A stretch of DNA of 64,000 nucleotides from an uncultured Paracoccaceae bacterium (lineage in GTDB: Bacteria > Pseudomonadota > Alphaproteobacteria > Rhodobacterales > Rhodobacteraceae), in contig CANLVP010000001.1 of NCBI GenBank assembly GCA_947494675.1, positions 1,240,001 through 1,304,000 of the forward strand, read 5' to 3'. Made by a program: the position numbers and the translations under genes. Shown here piece after piece: positions 9,723 through 18,833 of this stretch. The notes under the pieces are model-generated. The model worked only from the letters and a program-made list of their open reading frames with translations, did not search any database and was not told the DNA's origin. Every line of letters begins with the position of its first letter. Position 1 is the first letter of the stretch.

Positions 9723-10781
9723 TCAGGAGCGGTCGGCAATCATCTGGCCAACCCGCTGGGCGGTGTAATTCACGATGGGCACGATGCGCCCGTAGTTCAG
9801 GCGGGTTGGGCCGATGACCCCGACCGCGCCAATAATCTTCTGGTCGGCGTTCATATAAGGAGAAACCACCAGAGAGGAACCCGAAAGTGAGAACAATTTG
9901 TTCTCGGACCCAATAAAAATGCGCACGCCTTCGCCCTGGTCGGCCAGTTCAAGGAAACTGGCGATGTCCCGCTTGCGTTCGAGGTCGTCAAAGAGGTTGC
10001 GGATGCGGTCCAGATCGCCTTCGGATTCGGGCAAAAGGTTGCCACGGCCGCGCACGATCAGGCGTTCATCGGCCGTGCCTTCGTCGGCCCAAAGGGCGGC
10101 ACCGGATTGCACCAGCTCCGCGGCGAGCGCGTCGATTTCCTGACGGCGCGCTGCGATCTCGCGCTTAATGATGCTGCCAAGGTCAGAGAGGGTCTGGCCT
10201 TCGGCGATGGCGTTGAGGAAGTTCGCGGCCTCGCGCATGGACGACGGGGTTTGGCCACGGGGCGGCGTAAAGATGCGGTTTTCGACGTGGCCATCGGCGA
10301 AGACCAGCACAACAAGGGCGCGTTCCGGCGCAAGGGAGACAAATTCGATGTGCTTGATCGGCGCTTCGTGTTTGGGCGTCAGCACAAGACTTGCCCCATG
10401 TGTGACGCCGGACAGGGCAGAGCCGACGCGGTCGAGCAGGGTGGTCACATCGTCAGAGTTAGAGTCAAGGGTCTGGTCGATGCGGTTGCGATCTTCGCCA
10501 GAAAGGTCATCAACCTCGAGCAACCCATCAACGAACATGCGCAGGCCCAGCTCGGTCGGCATGCGACCGGCAGAGGTATGCGGGGAACCAAGAAGCCCAA
10601 GGTATTCGAGATCCTGCATCGTGTTGCGGATCGTCGCCGCGCTGACCTGTTCCGAAAGGGTGCGGGTCAGGGTGCGGCTGCCGACAGGTGCGCCGGTATC
10701 AAGGTAGCCTTCGACAACACGGCGAAACACCTCGCGGGTGCGGCTGTTCATCGTGTCTAGCTGTGGCGTTTCGTCTGTCAT
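9723..10781 (-). CDS. hrcA: Heat-inducible transcription repressor HrcA
   Basis: A 352-residue HrcA, the repressor that binds CIRCE operators, usually upstream of groESL. The N-terminal winged helix shows LDTMNSRTREVFRRVV, GAPVGSRTL and the recognition segment SAATIRNTMQDLEYLGLL. The C-terminus (VVSPYMNADQKIIGAVGVIGP) matches the family's GAF-like domain. AGGTGACCC precedes the ATG. No CIRCE inverted repeat is visible before this gene, so it is probably not autoregulated through CIRCE; a sigma-70-like promoter lies upstream. Confidence 0.96.
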   Translation of the reverse strand: MTDETPQLDTMNSRTREVFRRVVEGYLDTGAPVGSRTLTRTLSEQVSAATIRNTMQDLEYLGLLGSPHTSAGRMPTELGLRMFVDGLLEVDDLSGEDRNRIDQTLDSNSDDVTTLLDRVGSALSGVTHGASLVLTPKHEAPIKHIEFVSLAPERALVVLVFADGHVENRIFTPPRGQTPSSMREAANFLNAIAEGQTLSDLGSIIKREIAARRQEIDALAAELVQSGAALWADEGTADERLIVRGRGNLLPESEGDLDRIRNLFDDLERKRDIASFLELADQGEGVRIFIGSENKLFSLSGSSLVVSPYMNADQKIIGAVGVIGPTRLNYGRIVPIVNYTAQRVGQMIADRS

Positions 10782-10805
10782 GGGTCACCTGATCGGGGCG
10801 GGCCA

Positions 10806-10833
10806 ATTAAAACCACCCGCACGGGAACGTCAA
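10806..10833 (-). promoter_or_regulatory. Sigma-70-like promoter for hrcA-grpE
   Basis: Read on the minus strand, TTGACG (10833-10828), a 16-base spacer and TTTAAT (10811-10806) each differ by one base from the consensus hexamers. The expected start of transcription is close to 10799, about 18 bases before the hrcA ATG. The match was made by eye. Confidence 0.5.
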
Positions 10834-10898
10834 TCGGGGTTGGCAAGTGAAGGTGGGGCGCGTAAGCCCGTTGCGAAACAAGCCCCAGGAGTTTTCCC

Positions 10899-11606
10899 AT
10901 GCGCCCATCCGGCAGAACGATCGACCAAATGCGTGACGTTTCCATCGACGTCGGCGTCACCCGCCATGCGGAAGGGTCCTGCATGATCAAGATGGGCGAT
11001 ACCCATGTGCTGTGCACCGCGTCGGTTGACGAAAAGGTGCCACCGTTCATGCGCAATTCTGGCCTTGGCTGGGTGACGGCGGAATACGGGATGCTGCCAC
11101 GGGCCACGCATACGCGGATGCGGCGCGAGGCCAAGAACGGGCAGGGCGGTCGCACGCAGGAAATTCAGCGCTTGATCGGGCGGTCCTTGCGGGCTGGCGT
11201 GGATCGCGTGGCCCTGGGCGAGCGTCAGATCACGGTGGATTGCGATGTGATCCAGGCGGATGGCGGCACGCGCTGCGCGTCTATCACCGGCGGTTGGGTC
11301 GCGCTGAAACTGGCGGTTAATCGGCTGATGAAAGCCGGTGTCGTCACGAGCGATCCGCTGGTTGATCCGGTTGCCGCGATTTCATGCGGGATTTACGCCG
11401 GACAAGAGGTCTTGGACCTTGATTACCCCGAGGATTCCGAAGCGGGCGTTGATGGCAATTTCATCATGACAGGCGGCAAGCTGGTTGAGGTGCAGATGAG
11501 CGCCGAAGGCCAAACCTTTACCCGCGACCAGATGAACGGGCTGCTTGATCTCGCTGAAAAGGGGATTGGCGAACTGAACGCTGTGCAGATGGCGGCAGTT
11601 GGCTGA
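10899..11606 (+). CDS. rph: Ribonuclease PH
   Basis: A 235-residue RNase PH, a phosphate-dependent 3'-to-5' exonuclease that trims tRNA 3' ends. The signatures [24 protein letters not shown], the RNA-binding [14 protein letters not shown] and the phosphate-site region [16 protein letters not shown] are all intact. CAGGAG lies 7 bases before the ATG. It heads the rph-rdgB-hemW run, with a TGATG overlap into rdgB, and is divergent from hrcA. Confidence 0.97.
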   Translation: MRPSGRTIDQMRDVSIDVGVTRHAEGSCMIKMGDTHVLCTASVDEKVPPFMRNSGLGWVTAEYGMLPRATHTRMRREAKNGQGGRTQEIQRLIGRSLRAGVDRVALGERQITVDCDVIQADGGTRCASITGGWVALKLAVNRLMKAGVVTSDPLVDPVAAISCGIYAGQEVLDLDYPEDSEAGVDGNFIMTGGKLVEVQMSAEGQTFTRDQMNGLLDLAEKGIGELNAVQMAAVG

Positions 11607-12214
11607 TGCGGCGGTTTGACGGGGATCAGTTGGTTGTGGCGACCCACAATCAGGGCAAATTGGAAGAGATTGCCGATTTGCTGGCGCCCTACGGCGTGAA
11701 GATCACGTCAAACACGGATCACGGACTGCCGGAACCGGAAGAGACCGAAGACAATTTCGTCGGGAATGCGCGGATCAAGGCCCATGCGGCGGCGAAGGCC
11801 ACGGGTTTGCCTGCCTTGGCGGATGACAGCGGGATTGAGGTTGATGCCCTTGGCGGCGCGCCCGGTGTTTACACCGCGGATTGGTCGGAAACGCCCAATG
11901 GGCGCGACTTTGTGATGGCGATGACGCGGACGTGGAATGAATTGGAGGCCGTCAACGCGCCGTTTCCCCGGACCGCGCGGTTTTGCAGCACGCTCGTGCT
12001 TGCCTGGCCGGATGGGCATGACGAGGTGTTTCCCGGTGTGATGGACGGACAGGTGGTTTGGCCGATGCGCGGGGATCAAGGGCACGGATATGACCCGATG
12101 TTCCAGCCCAACGGGTATGACATCACCTGCGGCGAGATGGATCGCTGGGAAAAGAACAAAATCAGCCATCGTGCGGATGCCTTTGCCAAGCTGGTCAAGG
12201 GCTGCTTTGCCTGA
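11606..12214 (+). CDS. rdgB: Non-canonical purine NTP pyrophosphatase (RdgB/HAM1)
   Basis: A 202-residue RdgB/HAM1 protein, which hydrolyses ITP, dITP and XTP to keep deaminated purines out of nucleic acids. Diagnostic parts are VVATHNQGKLEEI near the N-terminus, the catalytic stretch LADDSGIEVDALGGAPGVYTA, and the C-terminal GYDPMFQPNG and KNKISHRADAF. Its start overlaps the rph stop by one base and its end overlaps the proposed hemW start, which points to translational coupling. Confidence 0.96.
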   Translation: MRRFDGDQLVVATHNQGKLEEIADLLAPYGVKITSNTDHGLPEPEETEDNFVGNARIKAHAAAKATGLPALADDSGIEVDALGGAPGVYTADWSETPNGRDFVMAMTRTWNELEAVNAPFPRTARFCSTLVLAWPDGHDEVFPGVMDGQVVWPMRGDQGHGYDPMFQPNGYDITCGEMDRWEKNKISHRADAFAKLVKGCFA

Positions 12215-13364
12215 GGATTGGCAGGTCGCGGGCTTTGGCCTCTATATCCACTGGCCGTTCTGTCAGGCCAAATGCCCCTATTGCGACTTTAACAGCCATG
12301 TCGTCGGCGCGATTGATCAAGCGCGGTGGCAGGCAGCGTATCTATCGGAAATTGCCCGAGTGGGCCGTGAAACCGAAGGACGCGTTTTGCGGTCGGTGTT
12401 CTTTGGCGGCGGCACGCCCAGCTTGATGGAGCCGGACTTGGTTGCGGCGGTGCTGGATCAGGTGCGGGCGACGTGGAATGTGGCCAATGATTGCGAGATC
12501 ACGTTGGAAGCGAACCCGACATCTGTCGAAGCCGGGCGCTTTGCGGGCTATCGTGATGCGGGCGTCAATCGTGTGTCATTGGGTGTGCAGGCGCTGAATG
12601 ACGCGGATTTAAAGGCTTTGGGGCGTTTGCATTCTGCTGAGGAGGCGATGCGCGCGTTTGACTTGGCCCGGTCGGTTTTTGATCGGGTTTCGTTTGATCT
12701 GATTTATGCGCGGCAGGGGCAAAGCCTTGCGGACTGGAGGGCGGAGTTGGGCCGTGCGCTTGATTTGGCGGTCGATCATTTGTCGCTGTATCAGTTGACG
12801 ATTGAGGATGGCACGGCCTTTGGCGACCGGTTTGCGGCGGGAAAGTTGCGTGGCTTGCCGGATGATGATGATGCCGCGGACATGTATTTTGCGACACAGG
12901 AGATTTGTGAGGCGGCGGGGTTTCGTGCCTATGAAGTTTCAAATCATGCAGCGTCGGGTCAGGAGAGCCGACACAATTTGATTTATTGGCAATCGGGTGA
13001 CTATGCCGGGATTGGACCGGGCGCGCATGGGCGGTTGACCTTGGGCGGGACACGTTGGGCCACGCAGACGCCCTTGGGTCCGACGGAATGGTTGCGGCAG
13101 GTTGAGCGGGACGGGTCGGGAGAGGGTGCGCGTGAGGTGTTGTCGGAAGCCGACCGTCTGACTGAGTTCTTGTTGATGGGGCTGCGATTGCATGATGGAG
13201 TTGCGTTGGAGCGGTTGGAAGCGCTCGGTGGAGACATTTATGCAAATAATATCAATGGTTTAGTTGATATTGGGCAGTTGGAGATCGCGGGTGATCATTT
13301 GCGCGTCGCGCCGTTGTATCGGCCCGTGCTAAACGGCGTTTTGCGGGGGGTTTTGGCGGACTAA
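12207..13364 (+). CDS. hemW: Radical SAM heme chaperone HemW
   Basis: A 385-residue HemW (formerly called oxygen-independent coproporphyrinogen oxidase-like), thought to bind heme and deliver it to target enzymes. The radical-SAM cysteine motif CQAKCPYCDF is near residue 20, followed by FFGGGTPSLM, EANPTSVE and the HemW segment HNLIYWQSGDYAGIGPGAHG. No methionine suits the start: the TTG at 12207, with AAGGG upstream and overlapping the rdgB end, is preferred. Its stop overlaps the convergent parB end by 4 bases. Confidence 0.92.
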   Translation: MPEDWQVAGFGLYIHWPFCQAKCPYCDFNSHVVGAIDQARWQAAYLSEIARVGRETEGRVLRSVFFGGGTPSLMEPDLVAAVLDQVRATWNVANDCEITLEANPTSVEAGRFAGYRDAGVNRVSLGVQALNDADLKALGRLHSAEEAMRAFDLARSVFDRVSFDLIYARQGQSLADWRAELGRALDLAVDHLSLYQLTIEDGTAFGDRFAAGKLRGLPDDDDAADMYFATQEICEAAGFRAYEVSNHAASGQESRHNLIYWQSGDYAGIGPGAHGRLTLGGTRWATQTPLGPTEWLRQVERDGSGEGAREVLSEADRLTEFLLMGLRLHDGVALERLEALGGDIYANNINGLVDIGQLEIAGDHLRVAPLYRPVLNGVLRGVLAD

Positions 13365-14248
13365 TTGCCGCCAAGGACCCGCAATAGATCGTCCAGTTGT
13401 TCAAGCGACTTGTAACCGATGGTAAGCTTGCCGCCGTCCTGACCCGGTTTGTGATCGATGGCCACTTTCATCTTGAGGTGGGCCGAAAGCTCATTCTCGA
13501 TCTGGACGGTGTCGGCATCTTTGGCGGTAGAGCCTGCGGGGCTCCGCTTGGTGCCCGGCTGCGGAATGCCTGATTTGGCGAGGCGTTCGGCATCGCGCAC
13601 GCTGAGTTGTTTTTGAATGATGTGCTGCGCCAGTTTGGTGGCATTGTCATGGCCGACGAGGGCACGGGCATGACCGGCGGTCAGCTTACCCTCTGTTAGC
13701 CAGCCAAGCACGGGGTCGGGCAGGTTCAGCAAACGCAGAAGGTTTGCGATGTGACTGCGGCTTTTGCCCAGGGCTTGCGCCATCTGATCCTGCGTATGGC
13801 CGAATTTGTCCATCAGTTGCCGGTAGCCGGTCGCCTCATCCACGGGATTGAGGTCAGCGCGTTGGATGTTTTCGATGATCGCGATCTCAAGGACCTCGGT
13901 ATCGTCAAAGTCGCGGACAAGGACCGGAAGGCTGTGCAGCTTGGCGATTTGGGACGCACGCCAACGGCGTTCGCCCGCGACGATCTGATACACCTCAGTG
14001 TCGTTCGGGTCGCGACGCACGATAAGGGGCTGGATCACGCCCTTCTCCTTTATCGAGGCGGCAAGCTCGGCGAGCGCGGCATCGTCGAAGGTGCGGCGGG
14101 GCTGGTCCGGGTTTGGCCGAATGCTGTCGATGGGCACGGTCAGATCGGGACGGCGTGGGGACGGATCCTCTGGCGTATCGGTCTGGACATCCGCCATGAG
14201 CGCCGAGAGGCCGCGGCCCAAACCACGGGGCTTTGTCGATTTTGCCAT
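13361..14248 (-). CDS. parB: Chromosome partitioning protein ParB
   Basis: A 295-residue chromosomal ParB, which loads as a CTP-dependent clamp at parS and slides over the origin region. The CTP-binding motif GERRWR is at 92-97, followed by ENIQRADLNPVDEATGY, a helix-turn-helix (QDQMAQALGKSRSHIANLLRLL without gaps in the real sequence) and a C-terminal dimerisation domain. AGGTCAG inside the parA end precedes the ATG, which begins one base after the parA stop. Two consensus parS sites lie 1.4 and 3.3 kb away. Confidence 0.97.
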   Translation of the reverse strand: MAKSTKPRGLGRGLSALMADVQTDTPEDPSPRRPDLTVPIDSIRPNPDQPRRTFDDAALAELAASIKEKGVIQPLIVRRDPNDTEVYQIVAGERRWRASQIAKLHSLPVLVRDFDDTEVLEIAIIENIQRADLNPVDEATGYRQLMDKFGHTQDQMAQALGKSRSHIANLLRLLNLPDPVLGWLTEGKLTAGHARALVGHDNATKLAQHIIQKQLSVRDAERLAKSGIPQPGTKRSPAGSTAKDADTVQIENELSAHLKMKVAIDHKPGQDGGKLTIGYKSLEQLDDLLRVLGGN

Positions 14249-14249
14249 T

Positions 14250-15068
14250 TTAGCTGACCTTTCTGATCGGAGCTTTGGATTTTGTAAGAATTTCAGTGGC
14301 TAAGTCGCGATAGGCTTGGGCACCGGTGGAATTCGGATCGTAGGTGAGAACGGGCATCGCAAAGGACGGCGCCTCGCTCAGGCGGACATTCCGGGGGATC
14401 AGCGTGTCGAACACCAGACCGCCAAGGTTCTCGCGGGCGTCCGCCTCAACCTGTTGCGAGAGGTTGTTGCGCTTGTCGTACATCGTCAGGACGATGCCTT
14501 CGATCCGCAGGTCCTTGTTGGCGGATTGCCGAACCTCTCTGATCGTGAGCATGAGTTGGGAGAGGCCTTCGAGGGCAAAGAACTCTGACTGAAGCGGAAC
14601 AATGACGGAATCGGCGGCGACCATCGCGTTGACGGTCAAGATGTTGAGAGATGGCGGACAATCGATCAAGATGTAGTCGAGTTGATAAGTATCCATGGAG
14701 AGCTGGCGCAATGCGTCATGGAGTAGAAAACTGCGCTTTTCATTGGAAATCAGCTCAATATCCGCAGAGCTGAGGTCCGTCGTCGCCGGAATGATCAAAA
14801 GATCGTCGACGTTTGAGGCCTGGATCGCGTCATCTGGTGCGGCATCACCAACAAGAAGGTCGTATGTCGTCACCTGACGTTTGCTATGGTCGATCCCAAG
14901 CCCAGTGGACGCATTGCCCTGCGGATCAAGGTCTATGAGGAGGACGCGGCAACCCGCCTCTGCCAACGCGGCGCCAAGGTTGATTGTCGTCGTGGTCTTT
15001 CCGACGCCGCCCTTTTGGTTTGCAACCGCAAGGATTTTGGCGCGGTTCAGGCTAGTCGGCGTTGGCAC
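14250..15068 (-). CDS. parA: Chromosome partitioning ATPase ParA
   Basis: A 272-residue ParA with the deviant Walker A motif KGGVGKTT at 19-26, the switch region DLDPQGNAS, and IDCPPSLNILTVNA. It forms the nucleoid-bound ATP gradient that pulls ParB-parS complexes apart. The start used is a GTG at 15068, which overlaps the rsmG end by 17 bases; an internal start is possible but would come close to the P-loop. It is co-transcribed with parB. Confidence 0.96.
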   Translation of the reverse strand: MPTPTSLNRAKILAVANQKGGVGKTTTTINLGAALAEAGCRVLLIDLDPQGNASTGLGIDHSKRQVTTYDLLVGDAAPDDAIQASNVDDLLIIPATTDLSSADIELISNEKRSFLLHDALRQLSMDTYQLDYILIDCPPSLNILTVNAMVAADSVIVPLQSEFFALEGLSQLMLTIREVRQSANKDLRIEGIVLTMYDKRNNLSQQVEADARENLGGLVFDTLIPRNVRLSEAPSFAMPVLTYDPNSTGAQAYRDLATEILTKSKAPIRKVS

Positions 15069-15675
15069 GTTGAATATTCCCTATCTCAAGTATGCGGCTG
15101 TCGCTGGCGGTCTTGCTTTGGTGCGCGACAAGATCAAAGGTCCAGTTTCGGCGTGCGACCTCGAGTTCCTGCGCATAATTTCGGCCCTTGTGCAGTAATG
15201 CAATGCCGTTTTTATTCAGATGCAACGCTGCATGGGCAAGAAGATCTGTGACGGGGGCAAGTGCGCGGGCGGACAGGATGTCAGCTGATTGCGGAGCGGC
15301 CGTTTCGATCCGGCTCGCGATGACCTGGCCTGTAATTCCGCATTCGCGGAGCGCTGTACGCAGGAACGTGGCCTTGCGCTGGTCGCTTTCGATCATTGTC
15401 ACCGTACAGTTTGGACTGCGTTCAGCCAAAACGATGGCGACGATGATACCCGGAAAACCGCCGCCGCTACCAATGTCGGTCCAAATCTGAGGATTTGAAG
15501 GGCTGTGAGCCAGAATTTGTGCGGAATCAACAATATGGCGGTCCCAGACGTGCCGGAGATCGTCGCGGGAGACCAGGTTGATCTTGGGGGACCACTTTTG
15601 CACGAGGCCTTCAAAAATTCTGAGACGTTCCGATGTTTCACGTGAAACATCCAGAATTCCGGACAGATCATCCAT
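15052..15675 (-). CDS. rsmG: 16S rRNA (guanine-527-N7)-methyltransferase
   Basis: A 207-residue RsmG (GidB), which makes m7G527 in 16S rRNA; loss gives low-level streptomycin resistance in other bacteria. The SAM-binding region is seen as WTDIGSGGGFPGIIVAI, with SDQRKATFLRTALRE after it. Its ATG overlaps the mnmG stop (TAATG), so the two are coupled. A perfect parS palindrome is embedded in codons for DVSRET near the N-terminus. Confidence 0.96.
   Translation of the reverse strand: MDDLSGILDVSRETSERLRIFEGLVQKWSPKINLVSRDDLRHVWDRHIVDSAQILAHSPSNPQIWTDIGSGGGFPGIIVAIVLAERSPNCTVTMIESDQRKATFLRTALRECGITGQVIASRIETAAPQSADILSARALAPVTDLLAHAALHLNKNGIALLHKGRNYAQELEVARRNWTFDLVAHQSKTASDSRILEIGNIQRANAD
15634..15649. 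other. parS centromere site 1 (inside rsmG)
   Basis: TGTTTCACGTGAAACA, a perfect 16-bp palindrome identical to the bacterial ParB-binding consensus and extended by one pair on each side. It lies within the rsmG coding sequence, 1.4 kb from parB and about 5 kb from the proposed origin. Confidence 0.95.
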
Positions 15676-17546
15676 TATCCAGCCTTTTGGCTGTTAAGGC
15701 GTTTCAGGTGGCTCGAGATCACGAAGAGCGCTGCTGGAGTCATCCCGTCGATCCGCCGTGCACGGGCGAGCGTTTCGGGGCGTGCGTCGCTGAGCTTTTG
15801 AACCATTTCAGCGGAAAGCCCGCCGATTTGTGCGAAGTCTGTATCAAACGGAATCAAAGTCGCCTCATCCTTTGCCATGGCGGCGATGTCCTTTTCCTGA
15901 CGCTTGATATAGTTCGCATAAAGCGCGTCATTCTTGATTTGCTCTTCGATTTCTTCAGGGATTTCAGGTGTTTCCGGGCGAAGCCGCCGAAGCTCTGCAA
16001 AGCCGAAATCGTTAAGCGTCAGCGCGTCGAGGGCGGTCCTTTTGGGGCCATCAACGTTGAGCTTTGCACCCGTTGATGCGATTTCACGGGCGCCGATCTC
16101 GGTATCCGAAAGTAGAGTGACGCCAGATTTGATCTTATCCACCTTTTCTTGATAGGCGGTCCAGCGATCATCCCGGACGATCCCTAGTGTATGGCCCATT
16201 TCGGTCAGACGTTGATCAGCATTGTCGGCGCGAAGAAGCAGTCGAAACTCTGCCCGAGATGTGAACATCCGGTAGGGTTCGGCGACGCCGCGGCTGACAA
16301 GATCATCGATCATCACGCCGATATAGCTGTCTTTCCGGCTGAACGTCACCGATTCATCTTCGCGCGCCCGATGAACAGCGTTGATTGCGGCAACAAGGCC
16401 CTGGGCTGCCGCCTCTTCATAGCCGGTCGTTCCGTTGATCTGCCCTGCAAGGAACAACCCCGGACAATTCTTGAGCTCTAACGACATGCGGAGCGCACGC
16501 GGATCGACGTAGTCGTATTCAATCGCATAGCCCATCTGCTCAATTTCAACCGATTCCAAACCGGCCATCGAGCGCACGTAGGCCTCTTGCACGCTTTCTG
16601 GCAAGGACGTCGATATGCCGTTTGGATAGATCGTGTCAGTGGTCAGGCCCTCAGGTTCCAAGAAGACCTGATGGGAGTCCTTGTCGGCGAAGCGGACAAC
16701 CTTGTCCTCGATGGACGGGCAATAGCGCGGTCCGACGCCATCAATATGCCCGCCATACATGGCAGATCGCGAGAGGTTTACGCGAATGATGTCATGGGTT
16801 TGGGTGTTTGTGTGGGTGATACCACAAGAAATTTGGCGGGCCAGCGCGCCCTGCGACATGAACGAAAAGAGGCTCGGCGTGTCATCGCCAGGCTGCTGTT
16901 CAAGCTGCGACCAGTCGATGGTTTTGCCGTTCAAACGCGGCGGTGTGCCCGTTTTTAGGCGTCCAAGCGGCAATCCAAAGCTATCGAGACGTTCCGCCAT
17001 GCGCACGGACGCCTTGTCACCGACACGTCCACCGGGGCGAGAGACGTCGCCGATATGAATGACGCCACGCAGAAAGGTGCCGGTCGTCAATACAACATTG
17101 CGGGTTGAGATCATGGAGCCGTTTGACAGCTCAAGACCGGCAATCTCGCCATTCTCGACTGACAGGTCCGTCGCCTCGCCTTCGATGATCGTCAGGTTTG
17201 GCAGGGAAGTAAGGGCATTCTGGACGTATTCACGATAGAGCACGCGATCAGATTGCGCCCGCGGACCACGCACGGCTGGGCCCTTTGTCCGGTTCAACAG
17301 GCGAAACTGAATGCCTGCGGCATCTGCGGCAAGGCCCATCAAGCCGCCAAGCGCATCGATCTCACGTACGAGGTGGCCTTTTCCCAAGCCGCCGATAGCC
17401 GGGTTGCAGGACATGACGCCAATGGTGTCCTTGCGCAACGTGACCAAGGCAACCGAGGCGCCCATTTGGGCGGCGACCCAAGCCGCCTCTGACCCAGCAT
17501 GGCCACCGCCCACGATCACGACATCAAAGTGTTTCACGTGAAACAT
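15675..17546 (-). CDS. mnmG: tRNA uridine-5-carboxymethylaminomethyl modification enzyme MnmG
   Basis: A 623-residue MnmG (GidA). With MnmE it adds the carboxymethylaminomethyl group at wobble U34 of certain tRNAs, using FAD and methylene-tetrahydrofolate. The FAD loop [10 protein letters not shown] is at 12-21; [16 protein letters not shown], the GTFLRG segment and the [16 protein letters not shown] signature follow. The start codon lies inside a parS site, so the first six residues, MFHVKH, are dictated by the palindrome. mnmE lies directly upstream in the same direction. Confidence 0.97.
   Translation of the reverse strand: MFHVKHFDVVIVGGGHAGSEAAWVAAQMGASVALVTLRKDTIGVMSCNPAIGGLGKGHLVREIDALGGLMGLAADAAGIQFRLLNRTKGPAVRGPRAQSDRVLYREYVQNALTSLPNLTIIEGEATDLSVENGEIAGLELSNGSMISTRNVVLTTGTFLRGVIHIGDVSRPGGRVGDKASVRMAERLDSFGLPLGRLKTGTPPRLNGKTIDWSQLEQQPGDDTPSLFSFMSQGALARQISCGITHTNTQTHDIIRVNLSRSAMYGGHIDGVGPRYCPSIEDKVVRFADKDSHQVFLEPEGLTTDTIYPNGISTSLPESVQEAYVRSMAGLESVEIEQMGYAIEYDYVDPRALRMSLELKNCPGLFLAGQINGTTGYEEAAAQGLVAAINAVHRAREDESVTFSRKDSYIGVMIDDLVSRGVAEPYRMFTSRAEFRLLLRADNADQRLTEMGHTLGIVRDDRWTAYQEKVDKIKSGVTLLSDTEIGAREIASTGAKLNVDGPKRTALDALTLNDFGFAELRRLRPETPEIPEEIEEQIKNDALYANYIKRQEKDIAAMAKDEATLIPFDTDFAQIGGLSAEMVQKLSDARPETLARARRIDGMTPAALFVISSHLKRLNSQKAG
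17530..17545. other. parS centromere site 2 (at mnmG start)
   Basis: TGTTTCACGTGAAACA again, identical to site 1 and overlapping the mnmG start codon. The two sites are 1,896 bp apart. ParB bound here could also affect mnmG transcription or translation start. Confidence 0.95.
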
Positions 17547-17547
17547 C

Positions 17548-18828
17548 CTATTTTCCGATGCAAAAACTCGAGAATATCTCGTCCAAGAGGTTCTCTACAT
17601 CAACGCGCCCGACGATTGTGTCAACAGCGCTGATCGCCTGCCGAATGTCTTCTGCGAGCAAATCGGCAGGGGCAGCGCCGTTCAGCGCATCAAGCACCTG
17701 TCTGATCTGATCTGTGGCAGCGATCATCGCAGATCGATGCCTTTCCCGGATTGCGATCCCGGCGGAGCCTGCTTGGGTCTGCAAAGTCGTTGTTATTTCT
17801 GCCACCAGCCGGTCCACACCTTCGCCAGACAGCCCAGAGACAGCCAACCCGGACTTCTCCGCAAGATCAGCTTTGCTTTGGGCGATGATGTCACCCTTTT
17901 CCAGCGCCATGGGCAAAGGTTCATCACCATCACGCAGAAATACCCGCATGTCCGCCAGTTTCGCACGTTTCAGAGCGCGTTCAACACCAATTTCTTCAAT
18001 AATATCAGTAGTTTGCCTAATTCCAGCGGTATCCAGAAGAGTTACAGGCAACCCGCCCAAATCCATCTGAACCTCAATCACGTCGCGGGTTGTTCCAGCC
18101 ACGTGAGAGGTAATCGCAGCATCGCGGCCTGCCAGCCTGTTCAGCAATGTCGACTTACCCACGTTTGGCGCGCCCACAATCGCGACCTCAAAGCCTGACC
18201 GAATCCGCTCTGCAGCTGCCACCCCTTTGATCTGGCCGGCCATGCCATCCGCCACGGATGACAAGAGCGTCGCAACCTCGGGCGTGACGTCAACGGGGAC
18301 CTCTTCGTCGACAAAGTCGATTGTCACCTCAATCAGCGCGGCGGCACGGATCAGCGACTTGCGCCAGTCCTCTGCCAGCGCGCCAAGACCACCGGAAAAG
18401 ACGCGCATGGCTTGGCGGCGCTGTGCTTCGGTCTCTGCGTCGATCAGATCGGCAAGCCCTTCGACCTGCGCCAGATCAAGCTTGCCGTTCTCAAGCGCAC
18501 GTCGCGTGAATTCTCCGGGCTCCGCCCCGCGGCCACCAGCCTCCCCGACAGCCACCAAGACGGCCCGCGCAATCGCTGGACTGCCGTGCAAGTGAAGCTC
18601 GACCACGGGTTCGCCGGTAAAGCTGTGCTGACCCGGAAACGAAAGCACAAGCGCTTCGTCCAGCACCTGACCCATCTGATCCAGGATAAGGCGTAGACCG
18701 CGGCCCTTGGGCACGTCCGACATCAAATGGCCCGCGACATCAAACGCCGCTGCACCAGAAATCCGCACAATCGCGACGCCCGCCCGCCCTTCAGCAGTGG
18801 CGAGCGCGAATATCGTGTCACCCGACAT
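17548..18828 (-). CDS. mnmE: tRNA uridine-5-carboxymethylaminomethyl modification GTPase MnmE
   Basis: A 426-residue MnmE (TrmE), the GTPase partner of MnmG. The folate-binding N-terminal domain ([20 protein letters not shown]) is followed by a helical domain and an inserted G domain with [16 protein letters not shown], switch region GTTRDVIE and DTAGIR. The C-terminus ends in FCIGK, the conserved CxGK tail whose cysteine is needed for activity. It is one base away from the mnmG start, and rho lies 5 bases upstream of its own start. Confidence 0.97.
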   Translation of the reverse strand: MSGDTIFALATAEGRAGVAIVRISGAAAFDVAGHLMSDVPKGRGLRLILDQMGQVLDEALVLSFPGQHSFTGEPVVELHLHGSPAIARAVLVAVGEAGGRGAEPGEFTRRALENGKLDLAQVEGLADLIDAETEAQRRQAMRVFSGGLGALAEDWRKSLIRAAALIEVTIDFVDEEVPVDVTPEVATLLSSVADGMAGQIKGVAAAERIRSGFEVAIVGAPNVGKSTLLNRLAGRDAAITSHVAGTTRDVIEVQMDLGGLPVTLLDTAGIRQTTDIIEEIGVERALKRAKLADMRVFLRDGDEPLPMALEKGDIIAQSKADLAEKSGLAVSGLSGEGVDRLVAEITTTLQTQAGSAGIAIRERHRSAMIAATDQIRQVLDALNGAAPADLLAEDIRQAISAVDTIVGRVDVENLLDEIFSSFCIGK

Positions 18829-18833
18829 CGGAT

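Noticed and set aside
10782-10898. CIRCE operator for HrcA
   Set aside because: No TTAGCACTC-N9-GAGTGCTAA or near match was seen; the gap holds a sigma-70-like promoter only.
12565-13245. Open frame of 226 codons opposite hemW
   Set aside because: Pro-, His- and Thr-rich text without motifs, typical of reading a GC-rich gene backwards.
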